NCBI GenBank assembly: GCA_963696665.1
Contig: CAVOLE010000030.1
Coordinates: 59,124-123,123, forward strand
Source of the DNA: Roseiarcus sp963696665
Lineage (GTDB): Bacteria; Pseudomonadota; Alphaproteobacteria; Rhizobiales; Beijerinckiaceae
Direction: 5' to 3'
DNA: 64,000 bases
In this document: piece after piece, positions 17,192 through 25,862 of the stretch
Layout: every line of letters starts with the position of its first letter
Numbering within the stretch: the first letter of the stretch is position 1
Notes under the pieces: model-generated
The model's input: the letters and a program-made list of their open reading frames with translations, nothing else
Database searches by the model: none
What the model was told of the DNA's origin: nothing
Program-made: the position numbers and the translations under genes

Positions 17192-19221
17192 TCAGGCTGA
17201 CGCGCCGCCGCGCCGCGCCTCCATGAGCGCCTGCAGCGCTTCCGGCGTTGTGACCGGGAGCGAGCAGGTCTGGCCCTGACACAGCATGGCGATGGGCTCG
17301 TCGGCGCGCGGCAGATCGGCGTGGGGCGGGCCGTCCGGCCACAGGCTTCGATCGAGACGCAGCACGGTCAGCGACGGGTCGGGCGAGCGCAGCGCGACGG
17401 CCGCGAGCGCTTGCGCGCGCGGATCGTCGAGCGGCCCGTCGACGAAGACCGAGCCGCCGCGCGCGAGCATGTCGGCGCTCATCAGCGTGAGCGGGCTGGC
17501 GCCCAAGCCCTCGGGCGCGCCGGAGACGGCGCGGATGAGGCCTTCGGCCGCCTCGCGCCAGCGCGCTTGGTCGGTCAGATGCCAAAGGCGCACGAAGGTC
17601 TCGGCGAGAAGTCCGACGCCCGAGGGCGTCGCCCCGTCATGCGCCTGGCGCGGGCGCGCGCCGGGCACGTCGGCGGCGTCGCTCGCGGTGAGATAGAACC
17701 CGCCCGCGCCGTCGCCGAAGAGGTCGATGGCCTCGCTCGCGAGGCGGCGCGCGGCTTCGAGGTCTGCGGGCTTGCCGCATCGCCTCGAATAAGCCAAGCG
17801 CGGCGCGGGCCATCGACGCATAGTCGTCGATGAGGGCGCGGGCGCCGGGATGGTCCTCTCGCCAGGCATGCAGCAGCCGGCCGTCTGCGCCGCGCAGCTT
17901 CGCCAAAATGAAATCGAACGTAGCGCGCGCCGTCTCGAGCCATGCCGGCTCGTCGAACGCGGCGCTGGCGCGGGCGAGCGTGGCGATGACGAGGCCGTTC
18001 CAGTCGGCCAGCACCTTGTCGTCGCGGCCGGGCTTCGGACGCGTCTCGCGCAGGGCGAACAGTTTCGCTCGGGACTCGGCGAGGCCGGCTTCTGCTTCAG
18101 GCGAGCCGCGCGCGGTGATGCGGCGCAACACCGTTCGGCCTTCCCAGTTGCCTTCCGGCGTGACGTCGTAGGCGGCCTTGAAGCGCGCCGACGCTTCGCC
18201 CAACGCCGCGTCGACCTCGTCTTCGCCCCAGACGTAGAACAAGCCTTCCTCGCCGTCCTGATCGGCGTCGAGGGAGGCGGCGAAGGCGTTGCCGACCCGC
18301 ATCTCGCGCTCGAGCCAGCCGACCGTCTCACGCGCCCGTTCGGCGAATGTCGGATCGGGCTGCAAAGACATGAACAAGCGCCAGCAATTCGAGGATTTGC
18401 GCATTGTCGTAAAGCATCTTCTCGAAATGCGGCACGAGCCACATCTCGTCGGTCGAATAGCGCGCATAGCCGCCGCCGAGATGATCATAGATGCCGCCGG
18501 CGTTCATCGCTTCGAGCATCGCGCGCAAGGCCTCGCCGAAACGCGGATCGCCGCGGCGGAACATCTCATTCCAGAAGAAGCGGAAGATCGGCGCATTGGG
18601 GAATTTGGGCGCGCCTCGCAAGCCCCCATGGACCGGATCGACTGCGCTCAAAAGCCCATCGCCGATACGGGTGAGATCGGCGGGCGTGACGCCCGGGCCG
18701 GCGTTCAACTCGGAGAGTTTCGCGAGGTGCTCGGCGAGGGTGAGGCCGCGGCTCTCCATCTGGTCGCGCTGCGTGCGCCACGCAGCGTCGATCGACTGGA
18801 GGACCTGCCGGAACGAGGGCCGGCCGTAACGCGGCTCAGGCGGCCAATAGGTCCCGCCGATCATCGGCTTGCCGTCAGGCGACAAGAACATGGTGAGCGG
18901 CCAGCCGCCCTGCTGGCCAAGCGCATGGAGCGCGCTCATGTAGATATGGTCGATGTCCGGGCGCTCTTCGCGGTCGACTTTGATGTTGACGAACAGCTCG
19001 TTCATGAGGCGCGCCGTTTCCGGATCCTCGAACAATTCATGCGCCATCACGTGGCACCAATGACAGGCGGCGTAGCCAATCGAGAGCAGGATCGGGCGGT
19101 CGCGCCGCTTGGCCTCGGCGAGAGCGTCAGCGCTCCACGGGCGCCAATGCACCGGGTTCCCGGCGTGTTGCAGAAGATAGGGCGAGGTCTCCTGCCCAAG
19201 CAAATTGCGGCCGGCCTCCAT
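17192..19221 (-). pseudogene. YyaL/DUF255 thioredoxin-domain protein, two frameshifts
   Basis: Homologue of the YyaL/spermatogenesis-associated protein 20 family: an N-terminal thioredoxin-like domain (DUF255) fused to an N-acylglucosamine-epimerase-like alpha/alpha barrel. The start at 19221 gives NLLGQETSPYLLQHAGNPVHWRPW and the redox motif AACHWCHVM. The frame breaks near 18,370 (after QILELLALVH) and again near 17,775; all three parts (…WGEDEVDAALG…DKVLADWNGLVIATLARASAA…, …GFYLTASDAADVP… to the stop at 17192) align to one protein of about 675 residues, the family's normal length. Nothing is missing except frame continuity, so indel errors are possible. The function is poorly known even in model organisms. 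Confidence 0.82.
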
Positions 19222-19254
19222 TTGACGTTCTCCGCAATGAGCGAGACTTCCAGG

Positions 19255-19293
19255 CGCGATCGCTGATCGCGCCGGCCGCGATCAGCGATCGCG
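19255..19293 (-). terminator. Perfect 17-bp inverted repeat after the nucleoside hydrolase gene
   Basis: Arms 19255-19271 and 19277-19293 (CGCGATCGCTGATCGCG and its exact reverse complement) with a 5-base loop lie immediately downstream of the nucleoside hydrolase stop. There is no T-run. The right half (19276-19300) recurs with one mismatch at 33876-33900, so this is probably a mobile repeat that may also act in transcription termination. Confidence 0.6.
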
Positions 19294-19294
19294 G

Positions 19295-20257
19295 CTACAA
19301 GAGCGCGGCCTTCAGCATAGCCTTGAACCGGCGCGAGTCGAGGGTCCACAGGATGTCGGCGCCTTCGTGCTCGCCGGCCGCCTCTCGCCAGACATTGGCG
19401 TTGTTGTCGTCGTGATGCACGTTCAGCCGGTCGACGACGGTCATGCCGCGGGTCAGTCTGCTCCCGGTCTCGATCGCCACCCGATGACGCGACCACGAGA
19501 GGCCGATCGAGCGGTCGAGTGCCACCGCCATCGCGGTCGGATCGGCGAGCGAGAGGCCGATCTCGCCGGTCTGGGTCCGATAGGCCTCGCGGGCGGTGAT
19601 GTTCAATTCGATGGCGAATTTCGCTTTCGCCGTGCCGAGCGCCTCGATCGCCGCGATCTCGTCGTCCCGCAGGACGGACGGGCCGCGCGAGACGTGCCAG
19701 CCGACCATTTCGATGTTGAGCTTCGAGCGGAAGACGGCGCGCGCCGCCTCCGGATCGACCCAGATGTTGTATTCCGCCGCCGGCGTCACATTGCCCTCGC
19801 AGCAGGGCGCGCCGCCCATCACCACGCAGCGGCCGATCCGCTCCGCGAGTTTTGGCTCGCGCTTGAGCGCAAGCGCAACGTTGGTGAGCGGTCCGAGCGT
19901 CACCAAAGTGAGGCCGGGCGCCTCCCACGCGTGGCGCAGGATCGCATCGACGGCAGGCTCGCGCTCGGGCTTGCGCTTTGGCGCCGGATAGCCGCGATCG
20001 CCCATGCCATCCTTGCCGTGGAACCAGTGCGCGTGGTCATGCGCGCGGTTGAGCGGCTTGTCCGCTCCGGTGAAGACGGGAACGTCGGAATTGCAGATCT
20101 CGGCAGTGAGCAGGGCGTTTTGGGTCGCCTGCTCGAGGCCGACATTGCCGGCCACGGTCGTCAGGCCGAGCACCCTGACATTGGGTTCGGCAAGCGCCAT
20201 CATGATCGCGACCGCGTCGTCGGAGGCTGTGTCGGTGTCGATGAGAAAGTTGCGCAT
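19295..20257 (-). CDS. Nucleoside hydrolase (IunH family)
   Basis: 320-residue enzyme of the inosine-uridine-preferring nucleoside N-ribohydrolase family, releasing ribose and free base. The N terminus MRNFLIDTDTASDDAVAIMMAL holds the DTDxxxDD calcium site. The family blocks VTLGPLTNVALALKREP, VVMGGAPCCEGNVTPAAEYNIWVDPEAA and the His-containing C-terminal part RLNVHHDDNNANV are present. The frame is intact. It is followed by a HicB-type antitoxin gene upstream on the same strand and ends at a large inverted repeat. A second, diverged copy of its first 20 codons lies at 21220-21280. Confidence 0.93.
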   Translation of the reverse strand: MRNFLIDTDTASDDAVAIMMALAEPNVRVLGLTTVAGNVGLEQATQNALLTAEICNSDVPVFTGADKPLNRAHDHAHWFHGKDGMGDRGYPAPKRKPEREPAVDAILRHAWEAPGLTLVTLGPLTNVALALKREPKLAERIGRCVVMGGAPCCEGNVTPAAEYNIWVDPEAARAVFRSKLNIEMVGWHVSRGPSVLRDDEIAAIEALGTAKAKFAIELNITAREAYRTQTGEIGLSLADPTAMAVALDRSIGLSWSRHRVAIETGSRLTRGMTVVDRLNVHHDDNNANVWREAAGEHEGADILWTLDSRRFKAMLKAALL

Positions 20258-20272
20258 GGGCCAACCAGCCGA

Positions 20273-20608
20273 TCAGCCCTGGGCGGCTGCTCGCTCAAGA
20301 GCCGCGGCGACCCATTTGTTGAGGCTGACGCCGGCGCGTTTGGCGGCGCTCGCAAGGGCGCGATGAAGCGGGGGTTCGACGCGAACGACGAATTGCCCGG
20401 AATAAGGCCTTTCCGGCTCCTCGCCGCGCGCCCGGCAAAAGGCGAGGTAATCCTCGACCGATGCCGCCAAGGCCGTCTTGAGTTCGCTGACCGAAGCGCC
20501 CTGAAACGTGATCACATCGCGAAGATTGATGATTTCGCCATGGAAAAGGCCGGCGTCCTCGTCATATTCGACGATCGCGTCGTAACCCTTGTAGGTCATC
20601 GTATTCAC
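20273..20608 (-). CDS. hicB: HicB-family antitoxin
   Basis: 111-residue type-II antitoxin: an N-terminal HicB RNase-H-like domain (YKGYDAIVEYDEDAGLFHGEIINLRDVITFQGASVSELKTALAASVEDYLAFC) and a C-terminal ribbon-helix-helix DNA-binding part (FVVRVEPPLHRALASAAKRAGVSLNKWVAAALERA). The GTG at 20608 overlaps the hicA stop in a GTGA, giving translational coupling; an ATG at 20599 is the alternative. Such antitoxins neutralise the HicA mRNA interferase and repress their own operon. The frame is intact, unlike that of its partner. Confidence 0.88.
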   Translation of the reverse strand: MNTMTYKGYDAIVEYDEDAGLFHGEIINLRDVITFQGASVSELKTALAASVEDYLAFCRARGEEPERPYSGQFVVRVEPPLHRALASAAKRAGVSLNKWVAAALERAAAQG

Positions 20609-20862
20609 GGTTCAATCTCCGCTTCGGCGAGGAAACGCCTGAGTGACCTCAGGGCGCCCTCGTCGGTCCTTGCGCGGACGCGGCCGATGAAAGACCGCGC
20701 GGACGCCATGCAAAGCGATGCGGACGCGCGAACCTTGTCCTTCGCTGATTTGCGCTCCGCACGCGACCAAAAGCGCTTCCAAATCTCGCCACGCGACGTT
20801 CGCCGAATGGGTTCGGCGAAAATGGCCGCCAAGGTTGCGCGATGTCTCGCCGCCAGATTCAT
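20605..20862 (-). pseudogene. hicA: HicA-family toxin, two compensating frameshifts
   Basis: mRNA interferase partner of HicB. The outer frame (stop at 20605) reads MNLAARHRATLAAIFAEPIRR at the start and DEGALRSLRRFLAEAEIEP at the end, but the middle is nonsense. The middle belongs to the neighbouring frame, which reads NVAWRDLEALLVACGAQISEGQGSRVRIALHGVRAVFHRP, the conserved core of this HicA type. One base is missing near 20,797 and one extra near 20,665, so the reading frame is kept but about 40 central residues would be scrambled. This is either two sequencing errors or a real inactivated toxin beside an intact antitoxin. Confidence 0.75.
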
Positions 20863-20989
20863 TTAGTATCATAAGTCAGTATCAAAAGGGAAGGCGGTTC
20901 GAGCCCGAAAGCTGGAGCGTTGTCGTACTGGGTTTCGCCAAACTGCGTCTCGGTCGCTGGCGTCGCGTCTGGGTCCGAAAGGGCTGCCC

Positions 20990-21206
20990 GATGGCGCTCT
21001 TGCTCGCTCATGGCGATGGCGGCGGACCTCAATCGCGCGACTGTTGGGCAGCGTAACGGACTCGGCCTGGAAATACGTGACATCGGCGAACGGCTTGCCA
21101 TACGCCTTCCGGCAGACCGTGCAATGGCGGAAAAGCGCCCGATCGGATCGCCATGGACGACGAAGCGCGAAGCGCCGCAGAGGCAGGCGCAATCCTGGTT
21201 CATCAT
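20990..21206 (-). pseudogene. GFA-family protein remnant
   Basis: Starting at 21206, MNQDCACLCGASRFVVHGDPIGRF is a GFA-domain N terminus. The next conserved part, HCTVCRKAYGKPFADVTYFQAESVTLPNS, continues in another frame. Beyond that nothing recognisable remains, so both a frameshift and loss of the C-terminal half are seen. It lies upstream of hicA inside a stretch of gene remnants. Confidence 0.6.
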
Positions 21207-21219
21207 CCCTTTCCGCCTC

Positions 21220-21280
21220 GCGCCATCATGATCGCGACCGCGTCGTCGGATGCCGTGTCGATGTCGATGAAGAAGTTGCG
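21220..21280 (-). pseudogene. Fragment of a second nucleoside hydrolase gene
   Basis: 61 bases that match 20194-20254 (the first codons of the intact nucleoside hydrolase) at 56 of 61 positions. The encoded RNFFIDIDTASDDAVAIMM keeps the Asp motif apart from a T-to-I change. The remainder of that gene is absent; sequence of a LivK-like gene abuts it. Confidence 0.75.
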
Positions 21281-21285
21281 ACGCC

Positions 21286-21864
21286 TATAGCCCGCCGAAA
21301 ACGATCGAACAGACCCGGCGTCTGGTCGAACAGGAAGGCGTCGCGTTCCTCTTCAACGGCATCGGCACCGCCGCTCAACTCGCGGTGCGCCCCTATCTCA
21401 ACGAAAAGAAGGTTCCGCAGCTGCCTTCGGGCTTCGGGATCGTCGACCCCGAGACTAACTATCCCTGGACGCTGCCGTTCTTCCAGATTTACGCAACCGA
21501 AGCCGCCGTCTACGCCCGTTAACACCTTGCAGACGCAACCTCAGGCGAAGGTCGCGATCCTCTACCAGAACGACGACCTGGGACACAGTTACCTGAAGGG
21601 CTTCGTCGACGGTCTCGGTCCCGAGCATCAGGGCATGATCGTGCGGCGCTGCTCGTCCACGTGCTAGCCAAATGCGGCGACGATCTTTCGCGCGAGAACA
21701 TCTTGCGGCAGGCCACCAGCATCAAGGACTTCGGGCTGCCGCTGAGCTTGCCCGGAGTGAAGATCAATACGAGCCCGACCGACTATCGGATGATCCGCCA
21801 ATACCAGCTGCAGCGGTTCGACGGCGAACACTGGAAGCTCTTCGGCGACCTGCTGAGCGATTGA
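21286..21864 (+). pseudogene. Branched-chain amino acid (LivK-like) binding protein remnant
   Basis: Pieces of a periplasmic binding protein of the HAAT (Leu/Ile/Val) type: SPPKTIEQTRRLVEQEGVAFLFNGIGTAAQLAVRPYLNEKKVPQLPSG, then QPQAKVAILYQNDDLGHSYLKGFVDGLG after a frame change near 21,520, then, after a deletion of well over 100 codons, CGDDLSRENILRQATSIKDFGLPLSLPGVKINTSPTDYRMIRQYQLQRFDGEHWKLFGDLLSD to the stop. The signal peptide and central domain are missing, so this is true decay. It continues the graveyard that starts at hicA. Confidence 0.78.
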
Positions 21865-22002
21865 AGGCCGAGCGATCGCCCGTTCGAATGGCGGACTGGA
21901 GGCCAGCCGAGCCCGAGTTTTTCCAGACCGTGGAGTCGGCCGCCAAGGCCCATGGCTCCGCGGGCTGGTGTCTTTCCGTTTGCGCGAGGCCGAGAGCTTA
22001 GG

Positions 22003-22212
22003 TCACTTGTGAGAGTGTTCGTGAGCCGTCGCCGTATGCTGATGGGCGAGTTCGCTATGCTCTTTGGCCGCCGTGGCGTGTTCTTGCGCCTCGTCATGGT
22101 CGCCCAGCTCATGATGATGAGCCGCCTGATGATGGTGATGCGCGGCGGCATGATGGTGCGCGGCGGCGCTCGTGTGATGCTGGCTCGACGGATGCTTGGG
22201 CGATTTCGCCAT
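22003..22212 (-). CDS. Small histidine-rich protein
   Basis: 69 residues from the ATG at 22212, preceded by a strong GGGAGGAG ribosome-binding site about 9 bases upstream; a longer open frame upstream is not supported. The centre is a His/Ala run (HHHAAAHHHHQAAHHHELGDHDEAQEH) with more than a quarter His overall. Similar short His-rich proteins occur in Bradyrhizobium- and Methylobacterium-like genomes. Binding of Ni, Zn or Cu is likely from composition but unproven. Function unknown. Confidence 0.75.
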   Translation of the reverse strand: MAKSPKHPSSQHHTSAAAHHHAAAHHHHQAAHHHELGDHDEAQEHATAAKEHSELAHQHTATAHEHSHK

Positions 22213-22318
22213 GACTTTGTACTCCTCCCTGAGAGCGCCGCCAAACCGAGTAAGCGATCGTGATGACCCTTGAATGACAAGGGCTGTGGCGCATTCGATC
22301 CGCCCCAGGGCAACCGGG

Positions 22319-23506
22319 CTATAGCGTCGCGTTGAGCCGCTTGAAGCCCCGGTCGAGGTCCGCCTTGAGGTCCTCGATATCCTCGAGGCCGACGCTGAAG
22401 CGCACCGTCGGGCCGCCGGGCGCAAAGCGCGTCGCGGTGCGGGCGGGTGTGCTGTCGAAGGGAATGGCGAGGCTTTCATAGCCGCCCCAGGAATAACCGA
22501 TGCCGAACAGCTCGAGGCTATCGAGGAACGCCGCGACTGCGGCCTCCGACGCCGGCTTCAGCACGATCGAAAACAGACCCGACGAGCCGGAATAGTCGCG
22601 CTTCCAAAGCTTATGCCCCGGATGATCGGACAAAGCGGGGTGGATGACGCGCTTAACCTCGGGCCGCTCGCTCAGCCATTGCGCCATCGCCAAGCCCTGA
22701 CGCTCCGCCTCTCTAAGCCGCAGGTCCATGCTGCGGAGGCCGCGAAGCGCAAGAAAAACATCCTCGGGGCTGGCGGGAATGGCCATCAGATGCACGCATT
22801 GATGAAGCCGCTCGAACCATTCCGCATTGGCCGAGACGAGGCCGAGCAGAAGGTCGGCATGGCCAGAGAGATATTTGGTGCCGGCTTCGACCGCCATATC
22901 GACGCCATGTGCGTGGGGCGAGAAGAAGAGGGGCGTCGCCCAGGTGTTGTCCATGATGACGCAGGCGCCATGCGCGTGCGCGGCGGCGGCGATCGCGGGA
23001 ATATCCTGCATTTCGAGCGTCTCCGAGCCCGGCGACTCGGTGAACACGACCTTGGTGTTGGGTCGCATCAGGGCGGCGATGTCGGCGCCGATCGTGGGAT
23101 CGTAATAGGTTGTCTCGATCCCCATCCGCTTCAAAGTCATGTCGGCGAATGCGCGCGCCGGCCGATAGACGGAATTGGTCATGAGCATATGATCGCCGGC
23201 GCTGAGCGCCGTCATCAGCGCCACAGCGATCGCCGCCAGCCCCGAGGGGACGAGCACCGTTCCCGCCCCGCCGGAAAGGTCGGTCCAGGCGGAGCACAAG
23301 GCCTCGGTCGTGGGCGTGCCGCGGGTGCCGTAGGTGAAGCGCTGTTTCCGGCTCTTGAGCGCAGCGACGTCGGGATAAAGCACGGTCGAGCCGCGAAACG
23401 GCGGCACATTGATGAAGCCTTGCGAGAACTCGGAGTCGCGGCCCAGATTCACGAGGCGCGAGCGGCGCCTCAGGGAGGCGCGCGTTTCGTCAGTCAGTTT
23501 AGCCAT
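22319..23506 (-). CDS. metC: Cystathionine beta-lyase
   Basis: PLP enzyme of the Cys/Met metabolism family that cleaves cystathionine to homocysteine, pyruvate and ammonia in methionine synthesis. The ATG at 23506 (MAKLTDETRASLRRRSRLVNLGRD) matches the usual MetC start; an upstream extension is not protein-like. 395 residues with FTYGTRGTPTTEALCSAWTDLSGG, DNTWATPLFFSPHAHGVDM and the PLP-lysine block EAGTKYLSGHADLLLG, the MetC signature. The frame is intact. In Rhizobium, metC lies beside the aap amino acid transporter operon; here a methyltransferase gene separates it from aapJ. Confidence 0.92.
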   Translation of the reverse strand: MAKLTDETRASLRRRSRLVNLGRDSEFSQGFINVPPFRGSTVLYPDVAALKSRKQRFTYGTRGTPTTEALCSAWTDLSGGAGTVLVPSGLAAIAVALMTALSAGDHMLMTNSVYRPARAFADMTLKRMGIETTYYDPTIGADIAALMRPNTKVVFTESPGSETLEMQDIPAIAAAAHAHGACVIMDNTWATPLFFSPHAHGVDMAVEAGTKYLSGHADLLLGLVSANAEWFERLHQCVHLMAIPASPEDVFLALRGLRSMDLRLREAERQGLAMAQWLSERPEVKRVIHPALSDHPGHKLWKRDYSGSSGLFSIVLKPASEAAVAAFLDSLELFGIGYSWGGYESLAIPFDSTPARTATRFAPGGPTVRFSVGLEDIEDLKADLDRGFKRLNATL

Positions 23507-23626
23507 GAGGGTCCGGGAGGGCTGTTGCGAAATCGTGGAACGGGGTTTTTCGCGAAATGGGCGCAAAATCAAGGAAGATCGTGGACGCGCTTTTGGCTCG
23601 TTCACACCGCACGTTCGATTTCGCGC

Positions 23627-24400
23627 TCAGGCCTTGCGGCGCGCAATATAGAGATGGGTCTCGACCGGAGCGCGGAAGCCGCCGCCGTTTGCCGCAATCG
23701 CTTCTGCAATGGCGGTAAGAAGGTCTTCGCGCCGCCTCTCGTCCATCAACCGATAGCGAGAGACAGTCCGGAGATATTCGACATAGCTGCTCGCCGAAAA
23801 CGAACGGGACCAGGGATAGGACTTGTGGGTCACCGGTCCGAAGAGGCCAGAGCGGTCGAAGTCGCCGCAAAAGGGACCGCTCGGCAGATAGGCATGCTCA
23901 GGGGACGGTCCACCGAGCTCGGGCGCGTGAATCGCGTAGACCTTCTCAAAAGCTTCGCGGAGGGGCTGCGGAACGTGCCCCGGCGCGCTTCCGAAGACTG
24001 CGAGCGCTCCGCCCGGCGCCAGCGCCTCAAACGCCTTTTTGAAGCGTATGTCGGGAGCGACCCAGTGCCACGACTGAGCCGCGGCGACGAGGCGGAAAGC
24101 GCCGACCGCAACCGGCCACGCTTCGAGGGTCGTCTGGACGAAACGGACCCCCTTCAATGGCGCCAGGCGCCGCCGCGCCGCTGTAATCATGTCGGGTCCC
24201 GGATCGAGCGCCACGACATTCAGACCGCGTCGCACAAAATCCTCAGTCGCCTTTCCGGTGCCGCAGCCAACTTCGAGGATCGCGTCGCCCGCTGACAGAT
24301 TGGCGAACTCCATCAGATCGTCGTACAGAGCCTGCGGATAGCCGGCGCGGGCCTGATCGTAGAGTTCGGCGATTTTGTTGAAGGTGAAGCGCTGCTCCAT
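23627..24400 (-). CDS. Class I SAM-dependent methyltransferase
   Basis: 257-residue soluble methyltransferase with the Rossmann motif I AILEVGCGTGKAT (about 40-52), a motif II-like acidic residue in VVALDPGPDMI, and QSWHWVAPDIRFKKAFEALAPGGALAVFGSAPG. The SWHWV signature places it with the YcgJ/UbiE-like group of methyltransferases of unknown substrate. The ATG at 24400 (MEQRFTFNKIAELYDQARAGYP) is the usual start of this group; the open frame extends upstream without conservation. It sits between metC and aapJ, divergent from aapJ. Confidence 0.87.
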   Translation of the reverse strand: MEQRFTFNKIAELYDQARAGYPQALYDDLMEFANLSAGDAILEVGCGTGKATEDFVRRGLNVVALDPGPDMITAARRRLAPLKGVRFVQTTLEAWPVAVGAFRLVAAAQSWHWVAPDIRFKKAFEALAPGGALAVFGSAPGHVPQPLREAFEKVYAIHAPELGGPSPEHAYLPSGPFCGDFDRSGLFGPVTHKSYPWSRSFSASSYVEYLRTVSRYRLMDERRREDLLTAIAEAIAANGGGFRAPVETHLYIARRKA

Positions 24401-24537
24401 GGGCCGCGTCCGCTGACCTCGACGACATTGGATTGCAGCCGATTGACTTCCGCAAACCGCCGCCTCGACAATGCTCGCATCTGCCCTTCGTTTGGAGCGG
24501 CCGTCAAGGATCGTAAGGTTCAACGCGGGAGAATAAA

Positions 24538-25551
24538 ATGAAATCGCTTGTGGTTTTCCTCGCTGCCGCCAGCCTCGGCGCTCTCGCCGCCCTCACCGCC
24601 AACGCGGGCACGCTCGATCAGGTCAAGGCGCGAGGCCAGTTGATCTGCGGCGCCAATCCGGGTTTGGCCGGCTTCGGCCTGCCGGACAGCCAGGGCGTGT
24701 ACAAGGGCCTCGACGTCGACGAGTGCCGAGCGATCGCCGCAGCGATCTTCAACGACCCCAACAAGGTCAAGTACATCCCGATCAACGCCAAGGACCGGCC
24801 CACAGTCCTCGCTTCAGGCGAGATCGATGTTCTGATCCGCAACACCACCTGGACGCTGTCGCGCCAGACCGGGGGGATGTTCTTTACGGGCATCAACTTC
24901 TACGACGGACAGGGTTTCATGGTGCGCAAGAAGCTCGGCGTCAATTCGGCGCTGAAGCTCGACGGCGCCTCGGTCTGCGTCCAGCAGGGAACGACGACCG
25001 AGCTCAACCTCGCCGACTATTTCCGCGCTCACAACATGAAGCTGGAAGCGGTCGTGTTCGCGACCGACGACGAGGCGACCAAGGCCTACGATTCCGGCCG
25101 TTGCGACGCCTACACCACCGACGCCTCCGGCCTCTATGCCGAGCGGCTCAAGATGTCGAACCCGGACGACAATATTGTGCTGCCCGAGATCATCTCCAAG
25201 GAGCCGCTCGGCCCCTCGGTGCGCAAGGACGACATCCAGTGGTTCCAGATCGTGCAATGGACGCACTACGCGCTTGTCACCGCCGAAGAGCTGGGCGTGA
25301 CGCAAGCCAACGTCGACGAGAAGTTGAAATCGAATAATCCAGCGATCCGCCGCCTGTTGGGCGTTGAGGGCAGTTACGGCCAGAGCCTCGGCCTCACCAA
25401 TGATTGGGCCTATCGCATCATCAAGGCCGTCGGCAATTACGGGGAGATCTTCGAGCGCAACGTGGGCCAGGGCTCGCCGATCAAGATCAGCCGGGGCTTG
25501 AACGCGCTGTGGAATAAGGGCGGCCTGCAATACGCTCCGCCGATAAGGTAG
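24538..25551 (+). CDS. aapJ: General L-amino acid ABC transporter substrate-binding protein
   Basis: Periplasmic solute-binding protein of the AapJ/BztA type. A signal peptide (MKSLVVFLAAASLGALAALTANAG) is followed by TLDQVKARGQLICGANPGLAGFGLPDSQGVYKGLDVDECRAIAAAIFND, INFYDGQGFMVRKKLGV, VCVQQGTTTELNLADYFR and GRCDAYTTDASGLYAERL, all landmarks of this subfamily. 337 residues, intact. In Rhizobium it is followed by aapQ, aapM and aapP (permeases and ATPase). Here none follows: a DUF1902 gene comes next, so this copy is an orphan and would need permease parts from elsewhere. Confidence 0.93.
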   Translation: MKSLVVFLAAASLGALAALTANAGTLDQVKARGQLICGANPGLAGFGLPDSQGVYKGLDVDECRAIAAAIFNDPNKVKYIPINAKDRPTVLASGEIDVLIRNTTWTLSRQTGGMFFTGINFYDGQGFMVRKKLGVNSALKLDGASVCVQQGTTTELNLADYFRAHNMKLEAVVFATDDEATKAYDSGRCDAYTTDASGLYAERLKMSNPDDNIVLPEIISKEPLGPSVRKDDIQWFQIVQWTHYALVTAEELGVTQANVDEKLKSNNPAIRRLLGVEGSYGQSLGLTNDWAYRIIKAVGNYGEIFERNVGQGSPIKISRGLNALWNKGGLQYAPPIR

Positions 25552-25625
25552 GCCCGGCCTGACCCACTTTTCGAAGTACTCAGGAAGGTGATAATGCCTC
25601 TACCAACCATGTCGATGAGGACGCT

Positions 25626-25862
25626 GTGGCCAAGCCGGTGATTTTCACGGTATCCGCGATCTGGGACGCCGAAGCGAATGTCTGGAGCGGCCACTGCGAC
25701 GAGATTCCTGCCGCAGCGGACGCGCCGACGCTCAGCGAATTGCTCGAAAAAGTGTCCGAGATGGCGCTCGACCTGGCGCCCGACAACCATCCGGATGTCG
25801 ACCCGACCTCCATCTTCATCCAGATCACGGCGCTTCGTGAAGCGGTTCCGGCTGCCGCGTGA
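25626..25862 (+). CDS. DUF1902 HicB-like antitoxin
   Basis: 78 residues from the GTG at 25626: KPVIFTVSAIWDAEANVWSGHCDEIPAAADAPTLSELLEKVSEMALDLAPDN. The pattern (a beta strand, W-D-A-E-x-x-V-W, then a helix with L-E-K) is the DUF1902/HicB antitoxin fold, which lacks a DNA-binding tail in this short form. It stops one base before the ATG of a HicA-type toxin gene, so the pair is an operon with the antitoxin first. Confidence 0.75.
   Translation: MAKPVIFTVSAIWDAEANVWSGHCDEIPAAADAPTLSELLEKVSEMALDLAPDNHPDVDPTSIFIQITALREAVPAAA

Noticed and set aside
19367..20866. 499-codon plus-strand frame
   Set aside because: Antisense to the nucleoside hydrolase and hicBA genes; composition typical of a mirror frame.
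21889..22002. Short frame MADWRPAEPEFFQTVESAAKAHG, possibly a dehydrogenase N terminus
   Set aside because: Resemblance to glutamate dehydrogenase N termini is too short to trust; no continuation is present.
22613..24295. 560-codon plus-strand frame
   Set aside because: Antisense to metC and the methyltransferase gene.
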